A program made the position numbers and the translations under genes. DNA of 64,000 nt from the NCBI GenBank assembly GCA_947501475.1, contig CANMWA010000001.1, forward strand, positions 726,212-790,211. The letters run 5' to 3'. Of the stretch, positions 16,687 to 25,305 are shown in pieces; position 1 is the stretch's first letter, and every line of letters begins with the position of its first letter. The notes under the pieces are model-generated. The model was not told the DNA's origin and did not search any database. It saw only the letters and a list, made by a program, of their open reading frames with translations. The DNA comes from an uncultured Aquimarina sp. Its GTDB lineage: Bacteria; Bacteroidota; Bacteroidia; Flavobacteriales; Flavobacteriaceae.

Positions 16687-17036
16687 TGATTAGTTAAAAT
16701 GTCATTCCAAATTTTTACCCCCAATTGTACATATATATCGGTACACATATTTTAAGCACACTAATTCTGTTCGTAAACACTTGTACTCGATTAGGTATAG
16801 TTACCTTTTCATAGTATCTCAAAATTCAACAATTTCAATTACAAATCCTAACAGCTTTACATCCTAAGAATTTTATCAAAGTTAACTCATAACAAAAAGT
16901 TTGAAGAGTAAATAAGGATAAATATAAGACCCAATGTCGGTAAATTGTCTTGATTTGTCGTATTTGTTATAGTAGGATAACTCACTGTGACCGTAACTTT
17001 GTTAACTGTATAAGTACATATTAAAACCTATTGCAC
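16687..17036. other. Gene-free AT-rich spacer, divergent promoter region
   Basis: These 350 bases hold no gene that I can support. They lie between the divergent peptidase E gene and the lipoprotein gene, so both promoters should be here. I cannot place either convincingly. Confidence 0.5.
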
Positions 17037-17708
17037 ATGAAAAATTTCTACAAGTTTATACTCGCATTTTATAGTTTAGTTTTTATATATAGTTGTGCAA
17101 GTTATGCTCCAAAAGATAATAACCTTTCTATAGTGTTATCAACTTCTGAACAAGCACTGACAAGTTTAGCAGAAAAAATACCTGCAGCAGAGGACGATAA
17201 TCTCATAAAAGCATACAACAAGTTAGAAAAAAAGAGCAAGGAATTATTTCCTGCTCTAGAAAAATGTAATAAAAAATATGCACTCACGCCAGAGTATATG
17301 GCCACATTAGAAGAAGCACAAAAAACATTAAGACGTATAGATAAAGACTTTAATGCAATCCCCGACAAAACATTCATTTTTGATGCAATATATCTGGATT
17401 ATGATGCCAAATTAACATCTATTAATAGTAGTGAAAAAAACGATGCTAATACCAAGATCAAAGTTACTGTTGATTCTAATGAAGAGGAAGGCTATTTTGT
17501 TTTTGGAAAATTGTCTTATGAAAAAACATTGGATATTAAGCGATTTCGTTTTAATAAACCTACAAATAAGGCCTCTCAAGATTTTGTGCCCGGTTATTAT
17601 TTATTTTGGTTAGAAAAAGAAGACCGTGTAGGGGAGCCAGAATTACACCTGATTATGAGCAATGGATCAGAAGAAGAGAAACAATTGGTTTTAAAAACCC
17701 CAAAATAA
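17037..17708 (+). CDS. Lipoprotein of unknown function
   Basis: A 223-residue protein is read from the ATG that follows a possible in-frame TTG. The signal ends Y-S-C-A-S, giving a lipidated Cys at about residue 20. The mature N-terminal half is helical and rich in Lys/Glu; the C-terminal half is beta-rich. I recognise no family. The gene ends 7 bases before the next, and the pair is probably an operon encoding an envelope lipoprotein and an inner-membrane partner. Confidence 0.75.
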   Translation: MKNFYKFILAFYSLVFIYSCASYAPKDNNLSIVLSTSEQALTSLAEKIPAAEDDNLIKAYNKLEKKSKELFPALEKCNKKYALTPEYMATLEEAQKTLRRIDKDFNAIPDKTFIFDAIYLDYDAKLTSINSSEKNDANTKIKVTVDSNEEEGYFVFGKLSYEKTLDIKRFRFNKPTNKASQDFVPGYYLFWLEKEDRVGEPELHLIMSNGSEEEKQLVLKTPK

Positions 17709-17715
17709 AGATATC

Positions 17716-18315
17716 ATGCAAGTAAGTCGATTAAAAGAAGTTTGGAAAGAGATCACGCTGCTTAGTACATGGATTGCTTCGGTAGCGGGGGCTTTTATTA
17801 TACCATTACCTTCTTGGCACGCAACAGACGAAAACACTGCTTTTTTTATGAAATTTGGAGTGTTTATAGCCACAGTACTTGCCGGATTTCTGATTTTGTA
17901 TTCGTTTAAAAATAAATCTACAAGAACGTGGATGCGTTTGTCTATCGAATTTATTGTTCTTTTTGTAAGTGTTTATGCAGCCTATCATTTTGCACGAGAG
18001 ATCAAAACATTACCTTATCTTGATAAAGACATTGTTATTGGTAATGAAATGTTAGACAACAATCCATTTGAAGCGTTTAAAACATCGCATGGGTTTTTAC
18101 CAGCCCGAAATGAGCAGATGATGATTATACTTGGTGATCCCGAAAAAGCATGGACCAAAGATAGTATCATGACCAATCGAATACAATTGATGAGTTTTTT
18201 ATTTTTTTGTTATCTGTTTTCAGCTGGGTTTATCATCTCATTTTGTAATCTGGTGATTTTGTATAAAGAAAAATATAAAAAAAAGAGCGTGGATCTTCCT
18301 AAGGATATTAACTAA
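17716..18315 (+). CDS. Inner-membrane protein, four predicted segments
   Basis: This is a 199-residue protein with hydrophobic segments at about residues 15-33, 47-65, 73-93 and 155-180 and a soluble loop of about 60 residues before the last one. The loop carries N-E-M-L-D-N-N-P-F-E-A-F. I do not recognise the family. It follows the lipoprotein gene closely. Confidence 0.7.
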   Translation: MQVSRLKEVWKEITLLSTWIASVAGAFIIPLPSWHATDENTAFFMKFGVFIATVLAGFLILYSFKNKSTRTWMRLSIEFIVLFVSVYAAYHFAREIKTLPYLDKDIVIGNEMLDNNPFEAFKTSHGFLPARNEQMMIILGDPEKAWTKDSIMTNRIQLMSFLFFCYLFSAGFIISFCNLVILYKEKYKKKSVDLPKDIN

Positions 18316-18481
18316 TAATTACTATAGAAATAGCCTACCATACTAGCTTTAAAGTGATCAAAAAACAATAGAATATTATATGATTTAACATTTGTTACTG
18401 GTTCGATTAAAAAAATGATGAGTAATTTTACAGAGAATTGAAAAAGTTAAAACCTATTCTACTCTGTAACCACTATTTTTC

Positions 18482-20230
18482 ATGAATTTTTTTAAAACTT
18501 ATTTATATCAGGTAAAACGATGTATATGTGTAAGAAAATCAATCATTTGTAGTATTGTTGTAACTCTTTTATTTCTCTCTTTCGCACAGTTATTTGCGAA
18601 TACTCAGAAAATAGATAGTTTACGAAATCAATTAAATTCTCATAAAGAAGAAGATACCATAAAAGTAAACCTACTTAATTCCATTGGTTTTGAATATTGG
18701 ATTATAGATGCGAATGAGTCTATTACTTTTGGTAAAGAAGCGTTGCAATTATCAGAAAAATTAGAATATACTCCGGGTCTTGCAAAAGCAAATCGTATAA
18801 TAGGAGTTGCTTATTGGGCTCAGGGTAATCAAAACAAGGCCTTAGAATATCTAAACACATCTCACAAAGTATACAATACGATAGCAGATAAAACAGGATT
18901 AGCCAATACAAGACTTAATATAGGTATGGTGTATGCTGATCTTAAAGAGTACGAAAAAGCCCTGCATTATTATGAGCAGGCGATCAACGAATTTACTGCA
19001 TTGGAGTTAAAAGGTAGGATAGCAACCACATTTACCAAAATAGGAACTATCCTTATCGCGCAACACAAAGATGCCGAGGCGTTGCAATACCTAACATATG
19101 CGCTAAAAATGCATATCAATAATGATTTTACGTACGGAATCGCCGAGGCATATAATAGATTAGGGGTATTATATCTTCATAAAAATGAAATTGAACAAGC
19201 TTCCTACCATATAAAAAAGTCAATGGAATTGGGTAGTAAAGTGAGTGATATTGATGGATTGACCAATAATCTTATTATTTACGGAAAAATTCTAAGGCTT
19301 TCTAATAACCTCGATGAAGCCGCAATTGAATTAAACAAAGGGTTAGTTCTTGCTAAAGAAAATAACTTAAAAAAATATGAATTATTTGCATACGAGGAAT
19401 TGAAAGAACTAAAAAAACAACAATACAAACCAGAAGAAGCCTTCGTGTTTTATGACAAATATATCACCCTGAAAGATTCTCTTTTTAATTCAGAAAAATC
19501 CAAGCAAATTGCTTATTTAGAGTTTGAGAACGAGTTAGATAGAAAAGATAAAGAACTATTGGCTCTTAAAGCACAAGAAAAAAAAGATAACCTTATTAAA
19601 TTTATCTTAATTCTGGGAGTTACTATCTTATCTATTTGTGGATATGTGATTTATAGTATATCAAAACAACGTGCTAGAAAGAGTAAAGAATTATCTGCCA
19701 AAACCCAAGAACTTCTGGAATCTGCATACGCCCTTAGTCAAAAAGATTTAGAGAACTCAGAATTAAAGCAGCAGGAATTAAAGCAACAATTAGACTTTAA
19801 AAATAAAGAACTCTCCTCGTATGCTCTTAATTTTATAAAAAAGAATGAAGTTGTACAGCAATTACAAAGTACTATCCAAGGCGTCAAAAGGTCCCCCAAT
19901 ATAGAAAAAGATAAATTGATTGCTGATCTCAATAAAGTAATACGAAAAAACTTAAGTATCGATAGGGATTGGGAGGATTTTAGTCGATTTTTTGAAGATG
20001 CTCATCAAGGGTTTTACTCCAAGTTGAAATCAAAACACGGGGATTTGGGTACAAATGACCTAAAAATTTGCTCTTTGATTCGGCTCAACCTCAATATTAA
20101 AGAAACTGCAAGTATTCTTGCGATATCACCAGAGAGTGTAAAAACTGCACGTTACCGCCTTCGTAAAAAACTAGAATTAGATTCTCGGCAAGAAATTCTT
20201 ACCTATTTGTTACAACTAGATGAATCATAA
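18482..20230 (+). CDS. TPR sensor-regulator with LuxR-like C-terminal HTH
   Basis: This is a 582-residue protein. An N-terminal signal or membrane segment (about 20-40) leads into tetratricopeptide repeats (about 50-350). A transmembrane segment follows (about 375-395), then a coiled coil rich in Glu/Lys/Gln (405-470) and a DNA-binding domain (500-582) with L-G-T-N-D-L-K-I-C-S-L-I-R-L and S-P-E-S-V-K-T-A-R-Y-R-L-R-K-K-L. This layout, periplasmic TPRs joined through the membrane to a helix-turn-helix, is common in Bacteroidota. It would sense a protein or peptide signal outside and regulate genes directly. Its targets are not evident; it may act on the neighbouring hydrolase-AraC gene or the lipoprotein operon. 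Confidence 0.88.
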   Translation: MNFFKTYLYQVKRCICVRKSIICSIVVTLLFLSFAQLFANTQKIDSLRNQLNSHKEEDTIKVNLLNSIGFEYWIIDANESITFGKEALQLSEKLEYTPGLAKANRIIGVAYWAQGNQNKALEYLNTSHKVYNTIADKTGLANTRLNIGMVYADLKEYEKALHYYEQAINEFTALELKGRIATTFTKIGTILIAQHKDAEALQYLTYALKMHINNDFTYGIAEAYNRLGVLYLHKNEIEQASYHIKKSMELGSKVSDIDGLTNNLIIYGKILRLSNNLDEAAIELNKGLVLAKENNLKKYELFAYEELKELKKQQYKPEEAFVFYDKYITLKDSLFNSEKSKQIAYLEFENELDRKDKELLALKAQEKKDNLIKFILILGVTILSICGYVIYSISKQRARKSKELSAKTQELLESAYALSQKDLENSELKQQELKQQLDFKNKELSSYALNFIKKNEVVQQLQSTIQGVKRSPNIEKDKLIADLNKVIRKNLSIDRDWEDFSRFFEDAHQGFYSKLKSKHGDLGTNDLKICSLIRLNLNIKETASILAISPESVKTARYRLRKKLELDSRQEILTYLLQLDES

Positions 20231-20350
20231 ACGTATGATTAAAGCTATTCGACTTTTTACACACGTACATTGTTAATAGTCTTGTTATCAGAATGTTAAC
20301 AATATCTTGTCTACCTCTTGTACCCCAGTTTTTAACAATTTACCTTATTA

Positions 20351-20369
20351 CGTATACTTATTGTATACG
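20351..20369. promoter_or_regulatory. Inverted repeat upstream of the hydrolase-AraC fusion
   Basis: CGTATAC-TTATT-GTATACG is a perfect 7-bp inverted repeat with a 5-base spacer, about 125 bases before the chosen ATG. A looser pair, ATTGTTAA and TTAACAAT, lies at 20269-20303. Either could be the binding site of the AraC-like domain or the upstream regulator. Confidence 0.4.
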
Positions 20370-20495
20370 CCATTTCTATTGGATATAACTTAGCTCGTTT
20401 TATTTTTGACTTCATCAAACTATAGCTCATTAATTACTACAATTTTTATCGAGATTAAAAAAAATCAAACTACTTCATCGCTAAATATTATTTTT

Positions 20496-22148
20496 ATGAA
20501 ACCTGAAACTAAATATACCAAAAGCGGCCATATCAATATTGCATACCAGGTTTTTGGTTCTGGGGATATCGATTTGGTTTATATTCCGGGATGGGTTTCT
20601 AATATTGATTGGATGTGGGCTTGTCCAGAACTTGTTAATTTTTTACAAGAATTAGGAAAAATAGCCAGAGTTATTCTGTTTGACAAGCGAGGAACAGGAC
20701 TTTCTGATCGTGTTGCAGAGTTTCCCACCCTAGAAGAAAGAATGGATGATATTAGAGCTGTAATGGATGCAGTCGGTTCTCAAAAAGCAGTTCTTTTTGG
20801 GCATTCTGAAGGGGGATCTGTCTCTGCATTGTTTGCTGCTACATACCCAAACCGAACGATTTCTCTAATTACTTTTGGGATATTTGCCAAACGAATATAT
20901 GCTCCTAATTATCCATGGGCACCAACTAACCAAGAGCGTCAAGTTGTTTATGATATGATTGAAAATAGTTGGGGAAGTGGAGAGATGAACTTAGAATCAT
21001 TAGCTCCTTCTAAAGCCAATGATAAGGTGTTTATGGACTGGTTGGCGAATTATTTTCGCTCAGGAGCTAGTCCAAGTGCAGCTATGATGCTAACAAAAAT
21101 GAATACGCAAGTAGATATCATTGATATTTTGGGTTCTATAAAGGTACCTTCTTTAATATTGCAGCGCACTCATGACATAGATGTAAAAATAGAAGAAGGG
21201 CGATTTATAGCTGAACGTATTCAAGATGCAAAATTTGTTGAGTTTGAAGGTAGTGATCATCTATTCTGGACGGGTAATACTGATATGATTTTAGAAGAGA
21301 TGAAAACTTTTATTTTGAATGTTAGGCCAGAACCAATATATGAAAAACAACTTTTTACGATAATGGTTGGGCGCATTATATCTTCAGAAACAAATAGCCC
21401 AAAGTATCAAGAACTTATCAAACAGCATGTAAAACAATATAGAGGAAACGTAATTCAATATAATACACAAACATTTATCGCTACTTTCGAAGGCCCGAGT
21501 AAGGCTGTTCATTGCAGTATTGATTTGGTTAATGCTATTCAAGGCCTGAATGCGCAATTGGCTATCGGTATTCATATCAAAGAATGCCTAGTGGAAAATT
21601 GTATAAACAAAGAAACAAAAGATTTTGCGACATTAATATTTAAACAACCAATACCTAATCAAATATTGTTAACCCATACGGTAAAAAATTTATTAGTAGG
21701 AGCAGGTGTGAGTTGTACACCATCTAAAACAATTTTTGAAACAGCATCTGGAGAGTCTCTTTTACTATTTACTGTTGACGAAAAGCCGAAACACTATAAT
21801 CTTAACAGAATTGATCATAATAGAATTTCTCAACATGATTCTTTTCTGAAAAAAGTGCTGCAAAACATCAATAATCATTTAAGCAATGAGCATTTTAGTG
21901 TAGAAATGCTTTGCAAGGAGATAGGAGTTAGTGAGCGGCAATTGCAACGCAAACTTAAAGCTATTACCAATAAATCTCCTAACAAATTGATTTGTTCGAT
22001 ACGTTTGCATCGTGCCAAAGAGATGATCATTAATCAACAGGATACTATTGCTGAAATTGCCTATCAAGCAGGTTTTTCTAATCCTTCTTATTTTTCTAAG
22101 TGTTTTAAAAAGGAATTTGCTGTAAGTCCATCTGATCTCATAACCTGA
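20496..22148 (+). CDS. Fusion: alpha/beta hydrolase + cyclase-like domain + AraC-type HTH
   Basis: I start at the ATG giving M-K-P-E-T-K, just before the conserved hydrolase opening; the frame extends 30 codons upstream without recognisable sequence. Residues 1-285 are an alpha/beta hydrolase with the nucleophile elbow G-H-S-E-G-G (Ser104), D-K-R-G-T-G-L-S-D and a late G-S-D-H. Residues 290-440 resemble a class III nucleotide cyclase domain, with L-F-T-I-M-V-G-R-I and A-I-G-I-H-I-K-E, but the metal-binding Asp residues are not evident, so it is probably non-catalytic. Residues 450-550 are an AraC double HTH with G-V-S-E-R-Q-L-Q-R-K-L and I-A-E-I-A-Y-Q-A-G-F-S-N-P-S-Y-F. The stop TGA falls inside the inverted-repeat element that follows. 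Function: probably ligand-responsive transcription control. Confidence 0.85.
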   Translation: MKPETKYTKSGHINIAYQVFGSGDIDLVYIPGWVSNIDWMWACPELVNFLQELGKIARVILFDKRGTGLSDRVAEFPTLEERMDDIRAVMDAVGSQKAVLFGHSEGGSVSALFAATYPNRTISLITFGIFAKRIYAPNYPWAPTNQERQVVYDMIENSWGSGEMNLESLAPSKANDKVFMDWLANYFRSGASPSAAMMLTKMNTQVDIIDILGSIKVPSLILQRTHDIDVKIEEGRFIAERIQDAKFVEFEGSDHLFWTGNTDMILEEMKTFILNVRPEPIYEKQLFTIMVGRIISSETNSPKYQELIKQHVKQYRGNVIQYNTQTFIATFEGPSKAVHCSIDLVNAIQGLNAQLAIGIHIKECLVENCINKETKDFATLIFKQPIPNQILLTHTVKNLLVGAGVSCTPSKTIFETASGESLLLFTVDEKPKHYNLNRIDHNRISQHDSFLKKVLQNINNHLSNEHFSVEMLCKEIGVSERQLQRKLKAITNKSPNKLICSIRLHRAKEMIINQQDTIAEIAYQAGFSNPSYFSKCFKKEFAVSPSDLIT

Positions 22149-22287
22149 GTTCGACATAAAACTCACGGATATGCCTTTAATTAAAGGACTTATGAGTTCT
22201 TTCTCTCTCTGGGAGAGGAGGCTTAAAAACACTAATAAATAAGATATTATATCTAGATCTAAGCTCTCCTTAGATCGAACTCAGGTT
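22142..22287. repeat. 146-bp element with perfect 13-bp terminal inverted repeats (MITE-like)
   Basis: The ends are AACCTGAGTTCGA (22142-22154) and its exact complement TCGAACTCAGGTT (22275-22287). Inside are a TTTAATTAAA palindrome flanked by weak arms and a run of CT repeats. There is no coding capacity. The left end provides the stop codon of the preceding gene. A single end copy is present at 2391-2403. It may be a non-autonomous mobile element or a long terminator. The rest of the spacer to 22488 shows nothing else. Confidence 0.6.
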
Positions 22288-22488
22288 AAAAGGATAAAAG
22301 GAACAGCATTAAAATGAGCTCGTTTGAAGTAGTTTTCTTATGATGTTTTTACTTTGTTCTCTTTATTGTTTTTTAAATCATTATATAGGTCTTTAGCTGC
22401 AATTAATATGGATCATTGAAACAAAGGTTTTTTTTGAAAAAGGAAGTAATGTCGTTCTTGAAACGGTTGAATCAAAAATTTTTATTAT

Positions 22489-23652
22489 TTAATATAAATT
22501 TAAACATCTTAACCAATCATTCTTAATCTTTTCATCTAAAGTTAGTAATGTAAGTCCTAACCCTGCAGCTCCAACAAGAATATTAGAGTGTTCTGAAAAT
22601 CCAGGATTTAGATAAGCTTTGACAGTGGTGAAATTACATGTTTGATTTTCTAATTCCTGATACCATCTATTTTGTATTTCTTTAGTGTCTATAGAGCATT
22701 TTTTTTGAGCTAGATAATATTGTATAATTAAACCAGTACTTCCATGACATAGACTGCAATCACGAACACCTGAGGTTTCCAGAGAGATTTTTTCTGTAGC
22801 AGTAATTACATCTAGTGCTTCTTGTTTTATAGCATTATTGTTCAAAAGTGTACCAGCATTATATAATGCCAGGCCGATACCTAAATCTCCTTGACACCAA
22901 CCTAATCTGGCATGACCTACATTTTCTTGGTTATCAATATAACTAGGGTAGTATTGTTGAGAAACTTTATTAAATGATTTTTTAGAATTTAAGAAAGATA
23001 TTAGTTTACGGAGTGCTTGTTTGATTTCAGATTCTAACGACTTAAAATATTGACTTAGATAAAATAAAAAATTAATGAAGCTGGCTATTCCATGAGCCAA
23101 ACCAAAACAAATAATATCTTTTTTTGTTTCACTTCCTTTAACGATAATAACAGTATCAAAATTAGTATTAAGTTTATACAGTAGATCTCTACTAAATAAG
23201 GTTAGTATAGTTCTTATTTCTTCATTATTTTGGTCAACTTTTAACCGCTCCATAAAATACATTGCGACTCCCGTTGCACCATGAAGAAAATCATAATCGT
23301 TTTTGTCTGCGAAAGAAAATAATGCTTCCTCTAATATAATATCAAGGGTTTTAAAATAAGCTTTACTGATATCAATTGTTGTTGTTTTTAAATTCAGTAG
23401 CATCCATCCGTAACCGGCTAAGCCAGAGCAGAAGGTTGGTAAAGAATCATTTTCAGAAACTAATTCATCAATACGGGCAATCACTTCAGATAGTCTAGTG
23501 GAATATTTCTCCTCTTTATAGACTTCATATAAATTAGAATAAAATAATGCGATGCCTGAAAGCCCGCTTAAAAGTCCAATACCATTTTCTTTTTCAACCG
23601 AATTCCAAATCCGATTTTCAATGTTGAGAATTTCAGATTTTACTAATGTCAT
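22489..23652 (-). CDS. LanC-like lanthionine cyclase
   Basis: This 387-residue protein has the repeated alpha/alpha-barrel glycine motifs of LanC: G-L-L-S-G-L-S-G (26-33), C-S-G-L-A-G-Y-G (75-82), L-H-G-A-T-G (123-128), F-G-L-A-H-G (183-188), G-W-C-Q-G-D (251-256), C-H-G-S-T-G (302-307) and V-G-A-A-G-L-G-L near the end. The three zinc ligands Cys253, Cys302 and His303 are present, so it should be active. LanC adds cysteine thiols to dehydrated Ser/Thr to form thioether rings. It is the last gene of a minus-strand group with three Cys-rich precursor-like peptides. No LanB or LanM dehydratase is in the window, so dehydration must be supplied elsewhere, or the enzyme has another role. Confidence 0.9.
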   Translation of the reverse strand: MTLVKSEILNIENRIWNSVEKENGIGLLSGLSGIALFYSNLYEVYKEEKYSTRLSEVIARIDELVSENDSLPTFCSGLAGYGWMLLNLKTTTIDISKAYFKTLDIILEEALFSFADKNDYDFLHGATGVAMYFMERLKVDQNNEEIRTILTLFSRDLLYKLNTNFDTVIIVKGSETKKDIICFGLAHGIASFINFLFYLSQYFKSLESEIKQALRKLISFLNSKKSFNKVSQQYYPSYIDNQENVGHARLGWCQGDLGIGLALYNAGTLLNNNAIKQEALDVITATEKISLETSGVRDCSLCHGSTGLIIQYYLAQKKCSIDTKEIQNRWYQELENQTCNFTTVKAYLNPGFSEHSNILVGAAGLGLTLLTLDEKIKNDWLRCLNLY

Positions 23653-23756
23653 TACAAAGTTTTAGAATTTTGATTATTTGATCTTTTCGAAAAAATATTT
23701 TCCATAAGATGGTATAGTCTCAGACTTACAATATCGGTTGAATACCAATATTAAAG

Positions 23757-23791
23757 TATAGGCTTCACTCACTGGATAAATGAAGCCTATA
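23757..23791 (-). terminator. Hairpin after precursor peptide 1
   Basis: A perfect 11-bp stem TATAGGCTTCA / TGAAGCCTATA encloses a 13-base loop, between the peptide gene and the LanC gene. It lacks a strong T run on the minus strand, so it could be a partial terminator or processing site giving more peptide than cyclase message. Confidence 0.6.
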
Positions 23792-23805
23792 TCTAAACAT
23801 AATTA

Positions 23806-23988
23806 TTAATTATCGTAATCATTGCAAATACCTCCTGGTTCATAAGGAATAGTACACTGAATATGAAAAGTTGCTCGGACACACCCATCGTGATAGGTAA
23901 TCCCTGCCATTTTTCCTCCATTAATATTAGCTTGTCTATCTGTGCGCAAAACACTGATTTTGAGTTTTTTTAATTCCAATTTTTTCAT
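23806..23988 (-). CDS. Precursor peptide 1, class I lanthipeptide-like leader
   Basis: This 60-residue peptide has the leader M-K-K-L-E-L-K-K-L-K-I-S-V-L followed by N-I-N-G-G at residues 21-25. This is the L-x-L-K-K-L-x-I pattern with a Gly-Gly end known from Bacteroidota class I lanthipeptide precursors. The putative core (residues 26-60) contains three cysteines (36, 45, 55), three threonines and no serine, so at most three thioether rings could form. It lies 153 bases upstream of the LanC-like gene on the same strand. The upstream region shares a near-palindrome and exact spacing with two other peptide genes of this locus. Confidence 0.8.
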   Translation of the reverse strand: MKKLELKKLKISVLRTDRQANINGGKMAGITYHDGCVRATFHIQCTIPYEPGGICNDYDN

Positions 23989-24024
23989 TTTACTTTCATT
24001 TTAATTGTTCTTACTCTATTTAAT

Positions 24025-24044
24025 AGGATTTTCAGAAAACTCCT
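24025..24044 (-). promoter_or_regulatory. Conserved near-palindrome upstream of precursor 1
   Basis: AGGATTTTCAGAAAACTCCT (plus strand) is an imperfect palindrome, with arms AGGA-TTT and AAA-TCCT. The identical 20 bases occur upstream of precursors 2 and 3, in each case with 36 bases between the element and the ATG. The shared match extends towards the gene through TTACTCT. It is probably a common operator or the core of a shared promoter. Confidence 0.65.
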
Positions 24045-24080
24045 TGTGATTACAGTTTTATAAGAATAAAGCATGAAAGA

Positions 24081-25106
24081 TCACATAACTATATTCTCTG
24101 TAGAATAATACAAAGCACTATTATGCATATGTTGATACTGAAGAGGGGTAAATCCTTCTTTGCAATCTCTTGGTGCGTAGGACATTATGTTTTTACTTAG
24201 AAATAAAGTGTCTTCATCAGGTAATATCTCTCCACAGGTCGTTGTTACATCGGTATTAGTAACCTCGCAGGTATTACCATAAACATTACCGTTAGCAGAA
24301 ATATCTAATGGTGTATCTGCAATATGATCTCCTGTATTACGTGAAAAATTCTCTTCATAACAAAGATTATAACTTCCAGAAAAGGTATGCCTTAGCCTAA
24401 AACAATGACCTACTTCGTGAGCTACTGCTTTGGTAAGATGACTGTCAATAAATCTTGATAAAATTGCATGATTGCTCCCTCCGATTCCTGCAGTTTGACT
24501 TGCTACGACCTCTCCTGAGGGTAGTGTCACATTTTGGAATAATTCTTTAACAATATATATATTAATCTGATAAGGGTCATTATCAGTATTTACCAAAACG
24601 GCATTGTCTGCAGTAGAACCAGATCCATAGGATAAAACAAATTCATTATATAATAATTCAGTATTGTCAATATAATTTATTTCTGTAGCAATAAAATCTA
24701 TTTTTCTTACAGGTAAGATCGAATTAACAGGGTATTGCGGATTGTTTAAGGTTACATCAAATGACTGATTTATGATATTGGTCATAATATCTAAATCACT
24801 TTCTGGTATTCCATCTGTTCCATCATCTTCTCTAACGATATGATATTTAATCTTTACGACAATAGGATCAGGATTTGTAAAATTAGAAGAACGCTTGTTC
24901 AAATTCAATGGTGGTAATTTTATATCTTCTTCTATTTTTATAACTCCGCATGGTTGTATAGCAAGTTGTGGTATTAAACCTCTTTTTAAAATCAAATTTT
25001 CATTTGTTGTGATCTGCTTATTATCTTCCTCTTGTACTATTTCTTCTTTGCTACAACTAAAGAAGACAGTGCATAATAGAATGATAATAAAATTTAATTT
25101 TTGCAT
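24081..25106 (-). CDS. Lipoprotein zinc metalloprotease, M43 (pappalysin/cytophagalysin) type
   Basis: I start at the ATG giving M-Q-K-L-N-F, because the lipoprotein signal (ending F-F-S-C, Cys18) begins there; the frame runs 14 codons further upstream. The 341-residue product has H-E-V-G-H-C-F-R-L-R-H (230-240), the HExxHxxGxxH-type zinc site of metzincins with R-L in place of the usual Gly position, and a Met-turn N-I-M-S-Y about 75 residues later. Two cysteine-containing stretches between them are typical of M43 enzymes. It should be anchored in the outer membrane or periplasm. It lies between the precursor-DinB units and precursor 1, so leader removal or degradation of the peptide product is a reasonable hypothesis. 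M43 members also have unrelated roles. Confidence 0.88.
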   Translation of the reverse strand: MQKLNFIIILLCTVFFSCSKEEIVQEEDNKQITTNENLILKRGLIPQLAIQPCGVIKIEEDIKLPPLNLNKRSSNFTNPDPIVVKIKYHIVREDDGTDGIPESDLDIMTNIINQSFDVTLNNPQYPVNSILPVRKIDFIATEINYIDNTELLYNEFVLSYGSGSTADNAVLVNTDNDPYQINIYIVKELFQNVTLPSGEVVASQTAGIGGSNHAILSRFIDSHLTKAVAHEVGHCFRLRHTFSGSYNLCYEENFSRNTGDHIADTPLDISANGNVYGNTCEVTNTDVTTTCGEILPDEDTLFLSKNIMSYAPRDCKEGFTPLQYQHMHNSALYYSTENIVM

Positions 25107-25305
25107 AATTGATGTGTTTAGATTTTTTTGTTTTGTTAAATATTCCAATGATGTACATACTATTTAATAGTCGACACCATCCTGTGACAATAATCATAAT
25201 TTTGTTACCCAAAAAAATATCTTTTTTTAAAAGAGAGCTCGGGACCTGGTTAAGAATGTGGGTGAAGAATTTGTTTATTTGGTTTTATATTAGTTATCCA
25301 TAAAA

